Source: Eublepharis macularius (Eukaryota; Chordata; Lepidosauria; Squamata; Eublepharidae). Taken from it: DNA of 64,000 nt. The stretch is from NCBI RefSeq assembly GCF_028583425.1, contig NC_072807.1, positions 29,455,001 to 29,519,000 on the forward strand, in the 5' to 3' direction. A program made the translations under genes and the position numbers. The notes under the pieces were generated by a model that was not told where the DNA came from, did no database searches, and was given only the letters and a program-made list of their open reading frames with translations. Numbering within the stretch: the first letter of the stretch is position 1; every line of letters begins with the position of its first letter. Positions 10,287 to 21,925 of the stretch are shown here, piece by piece.

Positions 10287-10505
10287 ATCCTGACCTGGAT
10301 CGCCCAGGTGAGCCTGATCTAATCAGATCTCAGAAGTTAAGCAGAGTCAGCCTTGGTTGGTAACTAGATGGGAAACCTCCAGCAAAGACCAGGGTTGCAG
10401 AAGCAGGCAATGGCAAACCACCTCTGTTAGTCTCGTGCCATGAAAACCCTGTCAGGGGTCTCCGTAAGTCGTCTATGACTTGAGGGTACTCTCCATCACC
10501 ACCAA
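10287..10505 (+). mobile_element. 5S-rRNA-derived SINE
   Basis: CAGATCTCAGAAGTTAAGCA, GTCAGCCTTGGTTGGTAA and GATGGGAAACC line up with the 5S rRNA internal promoter region (GATCTCGGAAGCTAAGCAGG ... GGATGGGAGACC). It is followed by a non-5S body (GGCAATGGCAAACCACCTCTG) and a tail (AAGTCGTCTATGACTTGAGG). It is a retroposed SINE, not a functional 5S gene. Eight relatives lie in this window. Confidence 0.9.
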
Positions 10506-10808
10506 AGGAGGATGTACTTTAGACTGGGGGTGAGGAATTATTTTTAGTGTTCCCTGTCTTAGCTCACCCTGCTTTCTGCTTTGCCATCTTTCCTACTTGC
10601 AATGAGCTTTGTAATTCTCCCATGACCACCCACCTAAAGAGGTATGGTGCAGATGAAGGACCCCACCACCTCACTCTCATCATTCGGCTGCTAGTCTAGA
10701 TTCTGTCTACATTCATCCTTACCTTTTTGGCTACCCATGGCATGTCCCATTCTTACTTCCATAGCCCTTGTTTACTGATGCATCCCTTTGAAGGAATAAT
10801 CGACAACT

Positions 10809-10905
10809 CTTAGGCTACAATCTTCAGAATACTGCCCTGAGACTAATGCTTACTGAATAAAATGGGATTTACTTTTTAAGGAGACCTGCTTAGGATCGCT
10901 CTCTA
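10809..10905. repeat. Near-palindromic element, family P (diverged)
   Basis: TAGGCTACAATCTTCAGAAT on the left and GACCTGCTTAGGATCGCTC on the right are weak matches to the family termini. Confidence 0.45.
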
Positions 10906-11650
10906 TGCCATCCAAAGGTCTCCTACTTTCTTGGGTGAGCCCACAGGGAGAGAGGGAGATGGTTTGACCCAATGGTTAAATGGTTTGACCCAAGAGAAGG
11001 GGTCCTTGCTTTGTAGAGCAGCAATTACCAAAGCCGTATGTAGCCCAACTGAGGCCCTTCAGAGATGGGAGCGGGCAATGTGACCTGCACTACTGGACTG
11101 CCCAGATATCTCACATGAAATCTGGGAAGGGCAAGTCTCATTTAGGGCAGGAGGTTCCATTACAGGTAGAGAAGGACCACATCTGAAGGGAGGGTACCAC
11201 ACAATTGTGTTGAAGGAGGATGCAAGGTCCAAAATTTAGTTTGCAAGTTTCTTGGGGTACGAAGTTGTCCTGTTTGCTAATGTTATTCAGTAAATTGCCA
11301 TTTAATGAACAGGGCTGTATAAATAGCAATAAAATTTGGTCATCATGAGAATGAACCATTGTTCTGAATTGCCTTCAGTTTGACCATCCAATGAGCCCTG
11401 TTCCGTCACTCAGCAGCCTTGGAGCCATCCAGCTGTGTTGCCATGGCAAGGGCAGAGGACCAGAATGACATCTCCATTACAATGGGTTGATCAACAATTT
11501 CCTTACAAAGCCTTTGCCAGCTGCCCATCTCAAAGTACAACTGCTGGTAATGAAAGTCCCATGCAAAATGCTAAATGATGATGAATATTCACTCCACTCA
11601 AGCCACGCCAAAGTGCATCTCATTTAAAGATTAGGACAACAGATCCTCCT
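10906..11650. other. Unassigned DNA
   Basis: No gene or named repeat seen. A 73-codon minus frame at 11138-11359 has no recognisable domain. Confidence 0.45.
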
Positions 11651-11662
11651 TGAAGGTACTCA

Positions 11663-11866
11663 GAGCCAAGCTACAAGTGACGCCTGACACAGGTTGGACA
11701 CTTGTCAGCTTCCCTCAAGTTTTGATGGGAAATGTAGGCATCCTGGTCTTGCAGCTGTAATGGAGAGCCAAGCTGTAAAACCAGGACGCCTACATTTCCC
11801 ATCCAAACTTGAGGAAAGCTGACAAGTGTCCAACCTGTGTAAGGCATCACTTGTAGCTTGGCTTTC
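11663..11866. mobile_element. Fold-back element, GAGCCAAGCTAC family
   Basis: The left arm GAGCCAAGCTACAAGTGACG and the right arm ending CACTTGTAGCTTGGC are inverted repeats. The internal CTACATTTCCCATC / GATGGGAAATGTAG also pairs. Closest relatives are at 3271-3472 and 25858-26089. Confidence 0.7.
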
Positions 11867-12039
11867 AGTTTTCCAGTTTCGTGTCTCTACCTTTCAGGGC
11901 AGGGAGATCTCCCACATCTGATCGGTGAAGCCACAGAGATGTACACTTTTTTGCCACGCTTGGTGCTGCTCAGTTGTTGCTCTTGAGCAGTCTGCTGGAA
12001 ATGAAATCAAGAGCAGTTCCGCATAGCATTAAATATATT

Positions 12040-12078
12040 GTCTCTCTCTTTCTTTCTTTCTTTCTCTCTCTCTCTCTT
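12040..12078. repeat. CT/TTTC low-complexity tract
   Basis: A pyrimidine tract of CTCT and TTTC units directly before the tail of the adjacent 5S SINE. Confidence 0.85.
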
Positions 12079-12084
12079 TGGCCA

Positions 12085-12278
12085 TCAAATTGTAGTCGAC
12101 TTACAGTGACCCCATAGGGTTCAAGACAAGAGATGGTTCAGAGGCGGTTTGCCATTGCCTGCCTCTGCGTAGCTACCTTGGTGTTCCCCCATCCAAGTAG
12201 TAACCAAGGCCGACACTGCTCTGTTCTGAGATCTAATGAGAACAAGCTAGCCTGGGCTATCCAGGTCGAGGAGGGGTA
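12085..12278 (-). mobile_element. 5S-rRNA-derived SINE
   Basis: The minus strand carries the 5S-like head (the plus strand reads CCATCCAAGTAGTAACCAAGG and TTCTGAGATCTAATGAG). The body is CAGAGGCAGGCAATGGCAAA and the tail lies to the left. It is more diverged than the 62608 copy. Confidence 0.8.
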
Positions 12279-13627
12279 TTTCTTACTAAAGTTTAAGTGG
12301 ACCACGGAGGTGGAGGAGCATATTGAAAGTATCAGTGAGGATCTAAAATTTTCTCACAATAAAGTTTGTAAACTAACAGATTAGATGGATTGTTTTTAAA
12401 ATCCCATTAGGGAAACGGTTCATAAGCAAGCGTCCTATTCTAAAGTGCTTGTTCTCGATTACTAACGTAAGTGATAAAAGGGATTGTCAAATAAGTTGGC
12501 TTAGGCTGACAAGGAGGGGCTGTTATTTTGGATCTAATCCTGCTGGTTTCTCTTGACAGACAAGCAGCTCTTCTGTTTTGCATTGTATCTTGTTTGAAGT
12601 GACATCATATTTTAAATCAGATCATTTTTAATGATGTCAAAGTTTAATTGTTTGTAACGAACTATAATCATTCCATTTCAGTCTGCAGTAGTAAAATACA
12701 GGCAGTCCTGCTTTATTACTTTGATGGACTAGAGCCCACTTCGTCAGATGCAAATAGTGGGGCCTCACCATGCCAATGCATATATACAAGAAGCCATAAA
12801 GGAAAAAAATGTTTTAAAAAGCAGGGCTAAAGAGCCATGGAACGCAGTAAGTACAAGGTGAGTTGTAATTACTTAAAAATCAAATGCAATGAAGAACTGT
12901 ATTCACTGCATCAGCAACTGGCAATAATTCAGTCTCCGTAGTTTGCTAAGCTAGCTAACACTTGTCATAGCTGAGGAATCCCAAGTCCTTCTTAAGTCCT
13001 AAGGAGAGGGTTTCAGCCAAGCTTTCATGCTACTTTAAGCTGCTTTGGGGAAGGCCAAAAGTGGGGCAAAATCTTTGAGGCTACAGTCTTGTGCATACTT
13101 ACCAGGGGTGGGGAAATAAGCATAAACGAACCCAGTAGGCCTTCGAAGAACCTCAGAGAGGGAAGGGAGGGAGGGAGGGAGGAAGCAAGGAGGGAAGGGA
13201 GAGGAGAAGCTAGAGAACTCCCTTTTTTATCCTCCCACCATACTTTTGAAGCTTGCAAAATATCAATGGAATAACAGGGAGTTGGTGGGGTGGGAGCCGG
13301 GTCAGAATGTTTCAGCTGGAACCTTGGAAAGACCCTGATCCATGGGCAAAGGAAATGATGCTCACGGAGGAGTGTGGGAAAAATACACACACAAAGAAAC
13401 TGAAGGCCATGAATACAGGTTGATTCACCACCAGGACCACAGCGTTTAGACACCACCTACACCTCTCTTGCATGTAAACAAGCTGACCAGAAATGTAGAC
13501 CAGCTCTGGCTCAGCTTGTTGGCAGATGAGTCATGAGGGAAAAGGTATTTCAGGATTCATAAACAAAAATGAAGGCTGAATGACAGTATCAGTCAAATGA
13601 GATGGAGGCTCAATAAAACCAGCCCAC
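12279..13627. other. Unassigned DNA with one GA-rich tract
   Basis: No gene identified. A (GGGA)n/(GGAA)n purine tract runs from about 13155 to 13205. It produces spurious open frames on both strands (13025-13456 minus and 13089-13274 plus). Confidence 0.5.
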
Positions 13628-14029
13628 ATGTTCATTTGTGCAAGGGTTATTTGCGGTGTTCATTTTCAAACATTGGTTGCTTTCAGAACTGGTTTCCCCG
13701 GGAAGAGATTCAAGTTTAGCTATCTTGCAAGTGTAACCAGCAATGCAAGACCCTCTTTCACATGGTGCGCCCCCATACTGGAGGCAAGCACACATGAAGA
13801 ACATTTCCACACTTGGCGGCATGCGCCTTCCTTCCACTCTAGAAGCTCTCTTCTGCCTTTTGGCATCGAGACTCGCCATAACCTCTGCTTGCTGAACATT
13901 TCAAGAACAATTCAGACCGAAATGAGTCGGCGTCTTGGGTCTCTCAGGGGCCGCCTGCTCCCATATGGCTTTCTCTGGAGTTTAATGTCAGAAGGGGATG
14001 TCTTGCAGCAACTTGCAGTTTAAATTAGA

Positions 14030-14215
14030 GGGCAAACTTGCCTCTGCAAGAAGCAAGGGCTTCTCAGTGATGGCTCCAGAGCTCAGGAACATGCTACCCC
14101 AGGCTATTTGTTTGACACCCTCTCTTCAGGCATTCCATTAAAAAGTTAAAGAAAATCTTTTTCTGTCTGCCTCTGGAGTTAGCCCTTTCGATGTTGGTCA
14201 TTTTATTTCCAGTAA
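14030..14215 (+). mobile_element. L2/CR1-like LINE 3'-coding remnant
   Basis: In translation GCTTCTCAGTGATGGCTCCAG and AGCTCAGGAACATGCTACC encode an FSVMAPELRNMLP-like run, which resembles the conserved C-terminal end of L2/CR1 ORF2. It continues to GTTAAAGAAAATCTTTTTC with stops, so it is dead. Confidence 0.5.
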
Positions 14216-14904
14216 TCTACTCTTTGCTCTTTCTGTTTGTTCTAACCGATAAGATGTTGGATGCTTAGGCACTTTATGTTTTGGTGGAACACTGTTGCAT
14301 AATGTTGATATCCTTTTAATATCTTGTTTGTTACACCTCTTGGAAAAAAGTTTTTGCAAAGCAGTAGGTAGTACATGAATGAACAAGCGAAAGGATAATT
14401 CTATGTATAGTCTATCTGTCTCTATTTGCCAGGGGCTGTCCCTATTTTCTGGCAAATGCCCCTAGTAAATCACTGTCCTTATAATGCCATAAGGAAGGAA
14501 GTGCCATGTAAAAATATTCTTAGTATGAGTTGGTAGAGTTCACTCCCTAGTTGAGTGGTGAAGGGTTCCAGCAGCACTCCCCCATATCAGAACTGGCAGG
14601 AGGGGGCTCAGTTGCATGTGCATAACACTGGAGGACATCCCATATTTTTTAAAAAATCCTCTTGTGAATCAGTCCTTCCTACAGTGCCAACCTGAGCAGA
14701 GTTATACCCTTTAGAGCTCATCAACTTCAACATAATCAGAAGCGTCTAATTCTGGTACAGACTTGACAATAGATCTCTTCCACCTCCATACCAATTAGGA
14801 TTGTCTGAGAATGGCTTGTGTCAATGAATGCCAAATTATTATTTGTCAAGTTTATAACCATCCTTTCTTCCGTCAAAGAAAGAATGTTGGCGTATGTGGG
14901 GTTC

Positions 14905-14965
14905 TGCAAGCCCAATCTTGTAAGATCTTGGAAACTAAGTAGGGTTGGCCTTAGTAATTGGATGG
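14905..14965 (+). mobile_element. 5S-derived SINE, 5' part, interrupted by a LINE
   Basis: CAAGCCCAATCTTGTAAGAT, TTGGAAACTAAGTAGGG and GTAATTGGATGG match the 5S-like head of the family. The sequence then breaks off and resumes at 15491 after a LINE insertion. The repeated GTAATTGGATGG at the break is the target duplication. Confidence 0.8.
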
Positions 14966-15490
14966 AAACTTTGTCCTGTACAGCCTTATATACGTTCTCC
15001 CGCCTCATTAGATCTCGAGTCTCAGCCTGGGAAGATGTCTCATTATTTATACGATCTTGAGATCCCTCTCCAACGTAGAGCTTTTATGTTGGCTAGATTG
15101 AATGCATTTCCTTCTAACGTACTTTGTGGAAGATACCAGCAAATCCCTTTCCACAAGAGGCTTTGTCCCTGCGGAGTGAATCTTACCAAATCAATTCAGC
15201 ATATAATGCTCGTCTGCCAGTTTTATACAAAGCTACATAGGAAGTTGTTTGATAGTTTCCCCCGGATAATGGTTTTTCAGAATACCGTGATCAATTGTCG
15301 GTTCTTCTTGAGTGATTCGGTAGTGGAAATTACCAGATGCAAGATGTTTGGAGGAAGTACTTAAGATCAAATCCAAATATGCTGTAAAATGAGATGCTAA
15401 TTTTATGTTTTTTATGTTATATATATATATATATATGATCTTAACCTCTTATTGATTGTAAACACCATTCTATGTTTCTAGGTATGATAC
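14966..15490 (+). pseudogene. 5'-truncated LINE (reverse-transcriptase ORF C-terminus and 3' end)
   Basis: The open frame ending at 15364 contains LARLNAFPSNVLCGRYQQIP, then LCPCG and HIMLVCQFY. This C-x-C...H...C pattern resembles the C-terminal tail of non-LTR retrotransposon ORF2 proteins. An AT-rich 3' UTR with an (AT)n run near 15415-15436 follows. The insert is bounded by GTAATTGGATGG at 14954-14965 and 15491-15502, a 12-bp target duplication, as expected for target-primed reverse transcription. The RT palm domain is missing through 5' truncation. I cannot choose between L2, RTE and Vingi-type clades from this short piece. Confidence 0.75.
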
Positions 15491-15540
15491 GTAATTGGAT
15501 GGGAGACCTCCAACAAAGACCAGGGTATAAGTGTCCGTGA
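15491..15540 (+). mobile_element. 5S-derived SINE, 3' part after the LINE
   Basis: GTAATTGGATGGGAGACC and AACAAAGACCAGGGTATAAG continue the SINE that starts at 14905. The normal GGCAATGGCAAACC body is not seen afterwards, so the SINE is also 3'-truncated. Confidence 0.75.
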
Positions 15541-17371
15541 GACACTTATGGTTGAGAGATGGAAGCCTGCCACTTTGGAATCTGAAGGGACTGGACGGCA
15601 GGTGTAAGTGGCAGCTAATGGGTTTGACAGCGAGCCAAAAGGTTTGGGGAACCACAGTAGTAAATGACGGCTGTGGAATAACACAAACTCTCTCCTGAAA
15701 CCAAAAACTCTCCAGTTCTCTCAGGAATTGTGAGATGCTGCCTGAAGAACATGCAGCTAGGGACTCTTTTTAATTGGTCTCTTGATGGGTATGGTATTTG
15801 TTGGTGTGGAACGGAAGGGAATGACTGAGACAGTACAGGAAGAAACAGGAACGTATATTGGAGAACTATTCCTTGCCAAGCTACTGGGCTGCCCTTGCCT
15901 GCAATGCTACTCTTTCTGTAAAAAAAACAAAGTGCTCCCAAGTTTCTGGCTATTCCTGAACAGCGATCAAAATAGTGCTCAATTCCTGGAAATGCTGCTC
16001 TTTCTCGTGTTGGTTTCTCAACTTTTCAGCAAACCACTGTTGCTGGTTCTTTGGCTGCTGCTCTGCAGGAATTAGCAGACAGTCATGTTTAGCTCCACAC
16101 CTTTAAAAGCTTCTCCTGCTACTGCCTTAAGATCAAGGCATAAAGTTTATTTCTGGTTATTCGGCAGCCCTGTGTGTGAAACTGTAAAGGAAGCCCAGGA
16201 AGCCAGGCATATTTCCATTTTTATTTTCAGCAGCATAGAAATGAAAGGTTTATAGCTTTGCATGTAAACTTTTCCCATTTTTCTAGGAAAAGATCCATAA
16301 GGGGAATAAGAGCGGCTGGAATAGGCTTTGGATGAAGCCAAATGAATTCTGTGTTTGATAGAGCCAGAGAGAAAGGGACTAGTTCTCTAGTTACATAGGA
16401 ACCTTGAGAAAAGATCTGCTAGAAAGAGTCTCGTGTGTCGACTAAGATATAACCCCCCCAAAGAAGTGTTAATTTTGTCCTTTTCTATCACCACAATACA
16501 AGAGCACATACTTTTATTCTGCATCCAGCACTGAGTAGTCACCAACATTGACCCGCTCACCCTGTTGCCATTCTAAGAAAACCACAGAAAAACAAGGCAA
16601 TTTCCAGTCTATACTCATTCTAAGAAAACCAGTATCTTCTTACTTCAGGAGCAGAAGCAATTTTTTTTCGTTCAATTGGACAACTCCCTTGCAAAACTGA
16701 TGGCTCAGAGAGCATTCACCAACCCATTTTCCTTCCAAGGCCGAAGCTTATTATACAGGAGAATGCCCAGCAGCAGGCTTGGGGCTGAGGAGTGTATTTG
16801 GCAAGTCAGAAGCCAAGTGAGTCAGGACCTTGGACAGAACATAGTGGGCACTTGGAGGCGGAGGCCCAGCAGGCATATTATAAGGGCCAAAGCAGATGAG
16901 ACACTCCTCAGAGCATGTTCAGTCAAGTGTAGGGAGAACCAATGTTAGCTGGGGAGCAGTTTAAAAAAACGGAGCCGGCAGAGATTGCTCCTCAGAGAGT
17001 TTGTTAATTTCATCTTCACCTCCCCAAAGGCTCTGTCAGCTTCACTTCTCCAGTCTAAAACTGTGTGGGATCGCAACCAGAGGGCAGCAAGGAATGGAAA
17101 TGGGGGCTGCAGCTGCCTTCCAGAGCTGAATTTGGACCTGGAGAGGTTATAATGGGCTGAAGATTCCCTTCTGGCATTTCACAGCCCCTTCACACAGCTC
17201 CAGTGTGCAGCAAAGCCTTTGCCCTGCCGCTGGCTCTATCTTTTTAAACTACCCTTCCTGGCTAACACTGCATCTCCCGACATGAGTTCTTCATGTGTCA
17301 GATGTCTTGTGTAGAGACACTCACTGGCAGACCCATGAATGGGTCTCCTTAATATTTTCAAAGAACCAGTG
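15541..17371. other. Unassigned DNA
   Basis: No gene or named repeat. CATTCTAAGAAAACCA occurs twice about 50 bp apart (near 16570 and 16617), a small direct repeat. Frames up to 108 codons (15615-15941 minus) lack recognisable domains. Confidence 0.45.
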
Positions 17372-17595
17372 AGGTATGGGGGTTACAGTGGCTTTCTGAC
17401 TAGGACCTGGGAGATCCAGGTTCAAATCCCTACACTGCCATAGAAAGTCACTGGGTGATCTTAGGACTGATCAAAGGAAGCACTTCTTTGCATAATGCAT
17501 AATTAACTTGCAGGAACTCACTTCCACGTGGTAAGATGTCCACCAGTTTAGATGGCTTTAAAAGGGAACAATTTATGGGGCAATAGATCTATCAG
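17372..17595 (+). mobile_element. SINE fragment followed by a CR1-like LINE fragment
   Basis: Positions 17372-17468 carry a MIR-like SINE piece (CCAGGTTCAAATCCCTACAC and AGTCACTGGGTGATCTTAGG). From about 17465, AGGAAGCACTTCTTTGCATA and GATGGCTTTAAAAGGG resemble the 3' region of the CR1-like LINE also seen at 41875-42312. Confidence 0.55.
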
Positions 17596-18425
17596 CAGAT
17601 TTCGCCATGATAGCTGAGCTGAACCTCCCTAACCAGAGGCAGTATACCTTTTGTGTCTAGTGTTGTGTCAAGTGTGGTTTTCCCAAGGACTTCTGGAAAG
17701 GTGTGTCTGGAATAGGTTCCCTTGCTCTTCAAATAGTTTAGCATGGGGTATGTATGGCCACTGTGTTTGGTAGGGTAATCCGCATCAACTTCCACCATGC
17801 CTGATCAGGGCAAAAGACTCCATGCTTGCCCAGTAATAGCTAGAGCTCATTACGAGTCTTACTTCTCATTTTCAAGCTAGCAAAAGAATGCTTCCAGTGA
17901 TGGGAAGGAGCGTATGCCACAGACATAATTCAGCTAGCCCTGGCTTGGGCAGCAAGTTTCTGCGTAATTTTATTTTCTATACTTGGCAGGTTGTGGAAGT
18001 ACAAGTAATCTGATTTTCTTATGTTGCATGTTCCTAAGACTGCACATAAAACCACTTTATGTCTGGGGGTGGTAGCACGTTATTTATGAGAGATGTACCG
18101 TATTATGTATCATATTAAAGCTACATTTTTTGGGGCAAGCAATCTTTTAAAATTCATTTTGCAGATATCTTTGATGGAACAAGAGGCTTGGTTTATTAAC
18201 TTCTTATTTGACCTCATCCTAGGAAGCAATGCTGCAAGATGCTGTAGCAAAAGCCAAAAAGGAGGCAAGAGGAATGCTTCCATCTCTAGATTTCACCATT
18301 TGCCTATGAGGAGAGAAACTGCATGTCTCTTTTGAACATTTTCCTGGAATTATAATAGGTGCTTTTCTTATGGGGTTTTGTACTTGGGGGGAAATCCTGA
18401 AATACTTTAAATGAAATTAATGTAA
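17596..18425. other. Unassigned DNA
   Basis: No gene, no strong repeat. Confidence 0.4.
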
Positions 18426-18436
18426 TACATATAAAT

Positions 18437-18586
18437 CAAAAAGAATCCAGTAGCACCTTTAAGACTAACCAATTTTATTGTAGCATAAGCTTTCGAGAAT
18501 CAAAATTGGTTAGTCTTAAAGGTGCTACTGGACTCTTTTTGATTTTGCTACCACAGACTAACACGGCTAACTCCTCTGCATCTATA
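18437..18586 (+). mobile_element. Penelope-like fold-back insertion, copy 1
   Basis: Two arms in inverted orientation share CCAGTAGCACCTTTAAGACT and its complement. The right arm has the longer outer end (CACAGACTAACACGGCTAAC). Flanks tacatataaat (18426-18436) and tgcatataaat (18587-18597) form an 11-bp target duplication with one mismatch. The minus-oriented arm reaches into the ribozyme-like segment (GCATAAGCTTTCGAGAATC) and then switches strand, so this copy has no complete ribozyme core. Confidence 0.75.
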
Positions 18587-18883
18587 TGCATATAAATGTG
18601 TTTCTCCATACAATGCATCTTAAGAAGAAAACAAACCAACAAAAATGTGCATACAGGATTACCCCCAAGACTTTCAAGTCCCACATTCCGCCTCCAACCA
18701 TCCCCTGATTTTACACCCAGCAACAGTTCCCAAGTAGCACCAACAATAGACATGTTCTCCATTAAATCTTTTCTCCATTTTATGTGCCTAGTTTTGCAGT
18801 AGTATTGATGGAACTTTACAGAATTTTGCAAGCTTAAAAGGGAACAAATACCCAGATTCTGCCTTCAAAGAGGTTCCATACAT

Positions 18884-19492
18884 CCATTGTGTTGGAGGGA
18901 ATGTGGGGGTACAGGAACCTATAGCCATTGTTGGTGGACATGTCCGAAAATAATGGCCTTTTGGGAAGAAGTAATAGAGATCATACATAAAATAACTACC
19001 TATTCAATAAAACTGCAAACAAAGATAATATTTCTAGACTTATGGCAAGACAATAAGGTTCCACAAATTAGAAAAGAACTCATAAGTAGTCTATTTGTAG
19101 CAGCAAAAACAATAATCACAATAAAATGGAATGCTAAGGCAGCACCAAATATAGACCAATGGCTTAGTAAGGTGTGGGACCAAATGATTATGGAAAAAAT
19201 TACAGAAAGAATTCAACAATCCTCAGAAAAAGAAAAGACAACAGAATTTTACAGTAAGTGGAAGCCGTTTCTTGACTATGTTACAACAAGCAACATACAA
19301 TCTACGAACACAGTCTACCAGTCATTAATAGAAATATAAGCAATTGAAGAACAACAAAACTTTCATGAATCTATATGAGGAAAACCATTTAAAGAAAAAG
19401 AAACTTTAAATGTTAATAGTAAACTTGTAAATAAGTTATTGTTATGTGAATGTAAAAATAAGACTTGAATTGGACTACGTGCTTGATAACAT

Positions 19493-19526
<34 letters not shown>

Positions 19527-19538
19527 GCAAGTAAAAAA
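18884..19538 (+). pseudogene. 5'-truncated L1 LINE insertion (ORF2 C-terminus)
   Basis: An open frame to 19339 reads CWRECGGTGTYSHCWWTCPK and then IMAFWEEVIEII. This matches the Cys/His/Trp-rich C-terminal region of vertebrate L1 ORF2. A short 3' UTR, an (AAT)n tract (about 19494-19523) and an A-rich end follow. The 17-bp sequence aaagaggttccatacat flanks it exactly at 18867-18883 and 19539-19555. The endonuclease and reverse transcriptase domains are lost by 5' truncation, so it cannot move by itself. The perfect target duplication and a long intact C-terminal frame suggest a fairly recent insertion. Confidence 0.9.
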
Positions 19539-19555
19539 AAAGAGGTTCCATACAT

Positions 19556-20075
19556 GAAAAATGAAGGAGAGGCAAGGGGTTGTCACCAGGAGACCTGAGA
19601 ACAATCAGGCAAGGCCCTCCCCCTGGTGTGAAGCCAGACTTTCAACAGCAACTGGCCAGATACTCTTCTCTCTGCCCCCATCTTCCTCTTTCAACTCTCT
19701 CCAGTGCTCCAAGTACTTGCACATTCCAGGAGGTGTGGAAAAGACAGGGCCCTTCTTGGCCCACGCTTTTAATGCCCTCTATGCAGCGCCCACAGCCCCA
19801 CCCAGAAGACAACCAAATCTGTTCCTGCTAACAGCAAGTTATGTGACTTGTTTCCATAAGAAGCTTCAGTTGGCTCTGGGTGGTGTGTGAGGAAGAGCTT
19901 AAAAGGAATCTTTGTCTGGGGGGGGGGGAGAGACTATGGTTAACAGCAGAGCAGCCCGTTCTGGTTCTTTGCTTGAAGATCCTGAAGCCTGAGCCTTGGG
20001 TGAGCCAGGCAGCAAGACTTCACACAGCTCTCTCTTGGAAAGGTCTGTAAGATTCCCAAGACGGTCATTGGCCAT
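19556..20075. other. Unassigned DNA
   Basis: No gene recognised. The overlapping frames at 19561-19890 and 19580-19831 have no family resemblance. A G10 run lies near 19919. Confidence 0.4.
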
Positions 20076-20079
20076 TTAT

Positions 20080-20286
20080 GGTGGTGGTGGAGAGTCACCG
20101 CTGACTTACGGCGATCCCGATGGAGTTTTCATGGCAAGAGATTAACAGAGAAGGTTAGCTATTGCCTGCCTCTGCAGTCCTGGTCTTCATTGGAGGTCTC
20201 CCATCCAATTAATAACCACGGCCAACCCGGCTTAGCTTCTGAGATCTGATGAGATCAGGCTTGCCTGAGCTATCCAGATCAGGACT
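20080..20286 (-). mobile_element. 5S-rRNA-derived SINE
   Basis: The plus strand shows TTCTGAGATCTGATGAGATC and CTCCCATCCAATTAATAACC (5S-like head, reversed), CTATTGCCTGCCTCTGCAG (body) and GCTGACTTACGGCGATCC (tail). Confidence 0.85.
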
Positions 20287-20511
20287 GGTCATCTGTGGAG
20301 GACATCAAATTGGAACAAAAAGAAAATGGACCATTTTGGGGGGGTGATTTTGCTCCAGGTCCTTTACACCAAGTACTAATGACAAAAGCCTTTATATCTC
20401 CCTGTCAGGAGAAAAATGTACATCATTCTGGCATTTTAAAAAAAAGAATCTTCAGAGCCTACTGAAACTCATAGAAACTTGTCAGTAGCTAAGAATGGAC
20501 TGACCCTTTAA

Positions 20512-20512
<1 letters not shown>

Positions 20513-20571
<59 letters not shown>
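20513..20571. repeat. (GTCT)n(GCCT)n compound microsatellite
   Basis: About seven TGTC units run directly into about seven TGCC units. It abuts a LINE tail. Confidence 0.95.
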
Positions 20572-20572
<1 letters not shown>

Positions 20573-20574
20573 AG

Positions 20575-20760
20575 ATAGTCTGCCTTCCTCACTGAGACTC
20601 AAAGTGGATTACGCTGCCAAAGTCCACACGATCAACAGCTGGAACATTCAATAAACAATACAATGGGGTAGGGTTTGCAGAAATTTGAAAACAAGCCTAG
20701 AACTGAATACAGATATGAAACATGGTGGAAAGAAAATAGAAGTGATTTGATATGACCATG
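20575..20760 (-). mobile_element. LINE 3'-end fragment
   Basis: CTTCCTCACTGAGACTCAAA and GTGGATTACGC, then CAATAAACAATACAATGGG, match the reversed LINE tail of the 28160-28400 family. Confidence 0.55.
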
Positions 20761-21734
20761 TTAAATGATCATGACTAAAGACCAACTAGATATTAAATGA
20801 TGTGGGCATTCTCAGTAGGAATTTACCAGGAAAGTTTCCGGTGGACCATCGCCCCTAGAGGATGGGGATGGTTCAGCTCAGGACCCCCTCCCCAGGCAAT
20901 GACAATGGCCACCCTGCTCAGACTTGAGCAATGACAGTGACCGTTCCACCACCTCTTGGAAGGATCCTGGGCCGTTTTAGCTTCCCAGTCTCCCACAGGT
21001 AGCAGCAGCAACAGCAGTGGGCCACTTGCAATCCAGCAGGGACCGGAGCAAAAGGAACAGTCCTGGGAACCAACCTGGAATCTCCGGCCCACCCAGCCCC
21101 TCCTTTCAGACTGCCGGATGAGAGAAGGATGTTTTGCAATTCAAACAATGGCAATGGGAAAGGGTTATATGGGAGAACGTAAGAAGAAAGGAACGGAAGC
21201 CAACCAACAGCACTTCAGAGAAAGTTACAGCCACCTCTGTTGTTTCCTAGCAACCAACACTCCTCCGCTTTCTCAGGCTTATGTGAAGTTGCCGGTCCTT
21301 TCCATATGCATCCTGATCTGAAGGATGAAAACAGAGATGACCTTGACTCCGGCTGTGCAGAGATGGTTTCAAAGTCTGATGGAACGTGGCTAAGTGTCAA
21401 AGCGGCATCTGCCGAATGCACTTGGTGGGGGTTTTTTTGTTGTACCCTAGCCATAATGAGTTGCTTAACTCTTTGCAGTTCAAAAAAAATACACAAAGAG
21501 GAAGCAGATTTACAACATTCTAAGAAGAGGGAATAGAAGAAAACAACATCAGCCCCCCCCCCTCCCTCTGGCAACACACGTGCAGAGATGATTGGAATTG
21601 CACATTGAAAACACCCCAAAGGAAATATTTATTCATAGAGAACAGGTGGAACTCACTGTTTCAGAACACATTTTTTTTTCTCCAGTTGTAAGGAGACAGA
21701 AGTAAGGAAACATACCCACATATCTCCTTTTACC
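20761..21734. other. Unassigned DNA
   Basis: Several overlapping frames (up to 134 codons at 21215-21619 minus) exist, but none has a recognisable domain and all overlap on opposite strands. No repeat family recognised. Confidence 0.4.
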
Positions 21735-21925
21735 CAGCTTTACTCCAAGAAGATCGGGTGGTATAATTGTTTCCATCCACACCCTTTTTGTCCTTGCGAT
21801 AGCCTGTAAGGCAGGTGAGAGAAAGACAGCGTGCAGCCCAGTCTCCCAGCGAGCCTTGGGCCTGAGTCAGGATATGAACTCAGATCTCCCTGGTGTACAT
21901 TCAAGATTCTAATCAGTTCACCTGT
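21735..21925 (-). mobile_element. MIR-like tRNA-derived SINE (diverged)
   Basis: GTAAGGCAGGTGAGAGAAAG and GATATGAACTCAGATCTCCC follow the reversed order of the subtype-2 SINE core and B-box region. Confidence 0.5.

Noticed and set aside
13025..13456. 143-codon minus frame
   Set aside because: Driven by the GGGA/GGAA purine tract at 13155-13205.
13628..14023. 131-codon plus frame ahead of the L2-like remnant
   Set aside because: Only its last part resembles LINE coding sequence. The first 90 residues have no identifiable relation, so it is not annotated as a protein.
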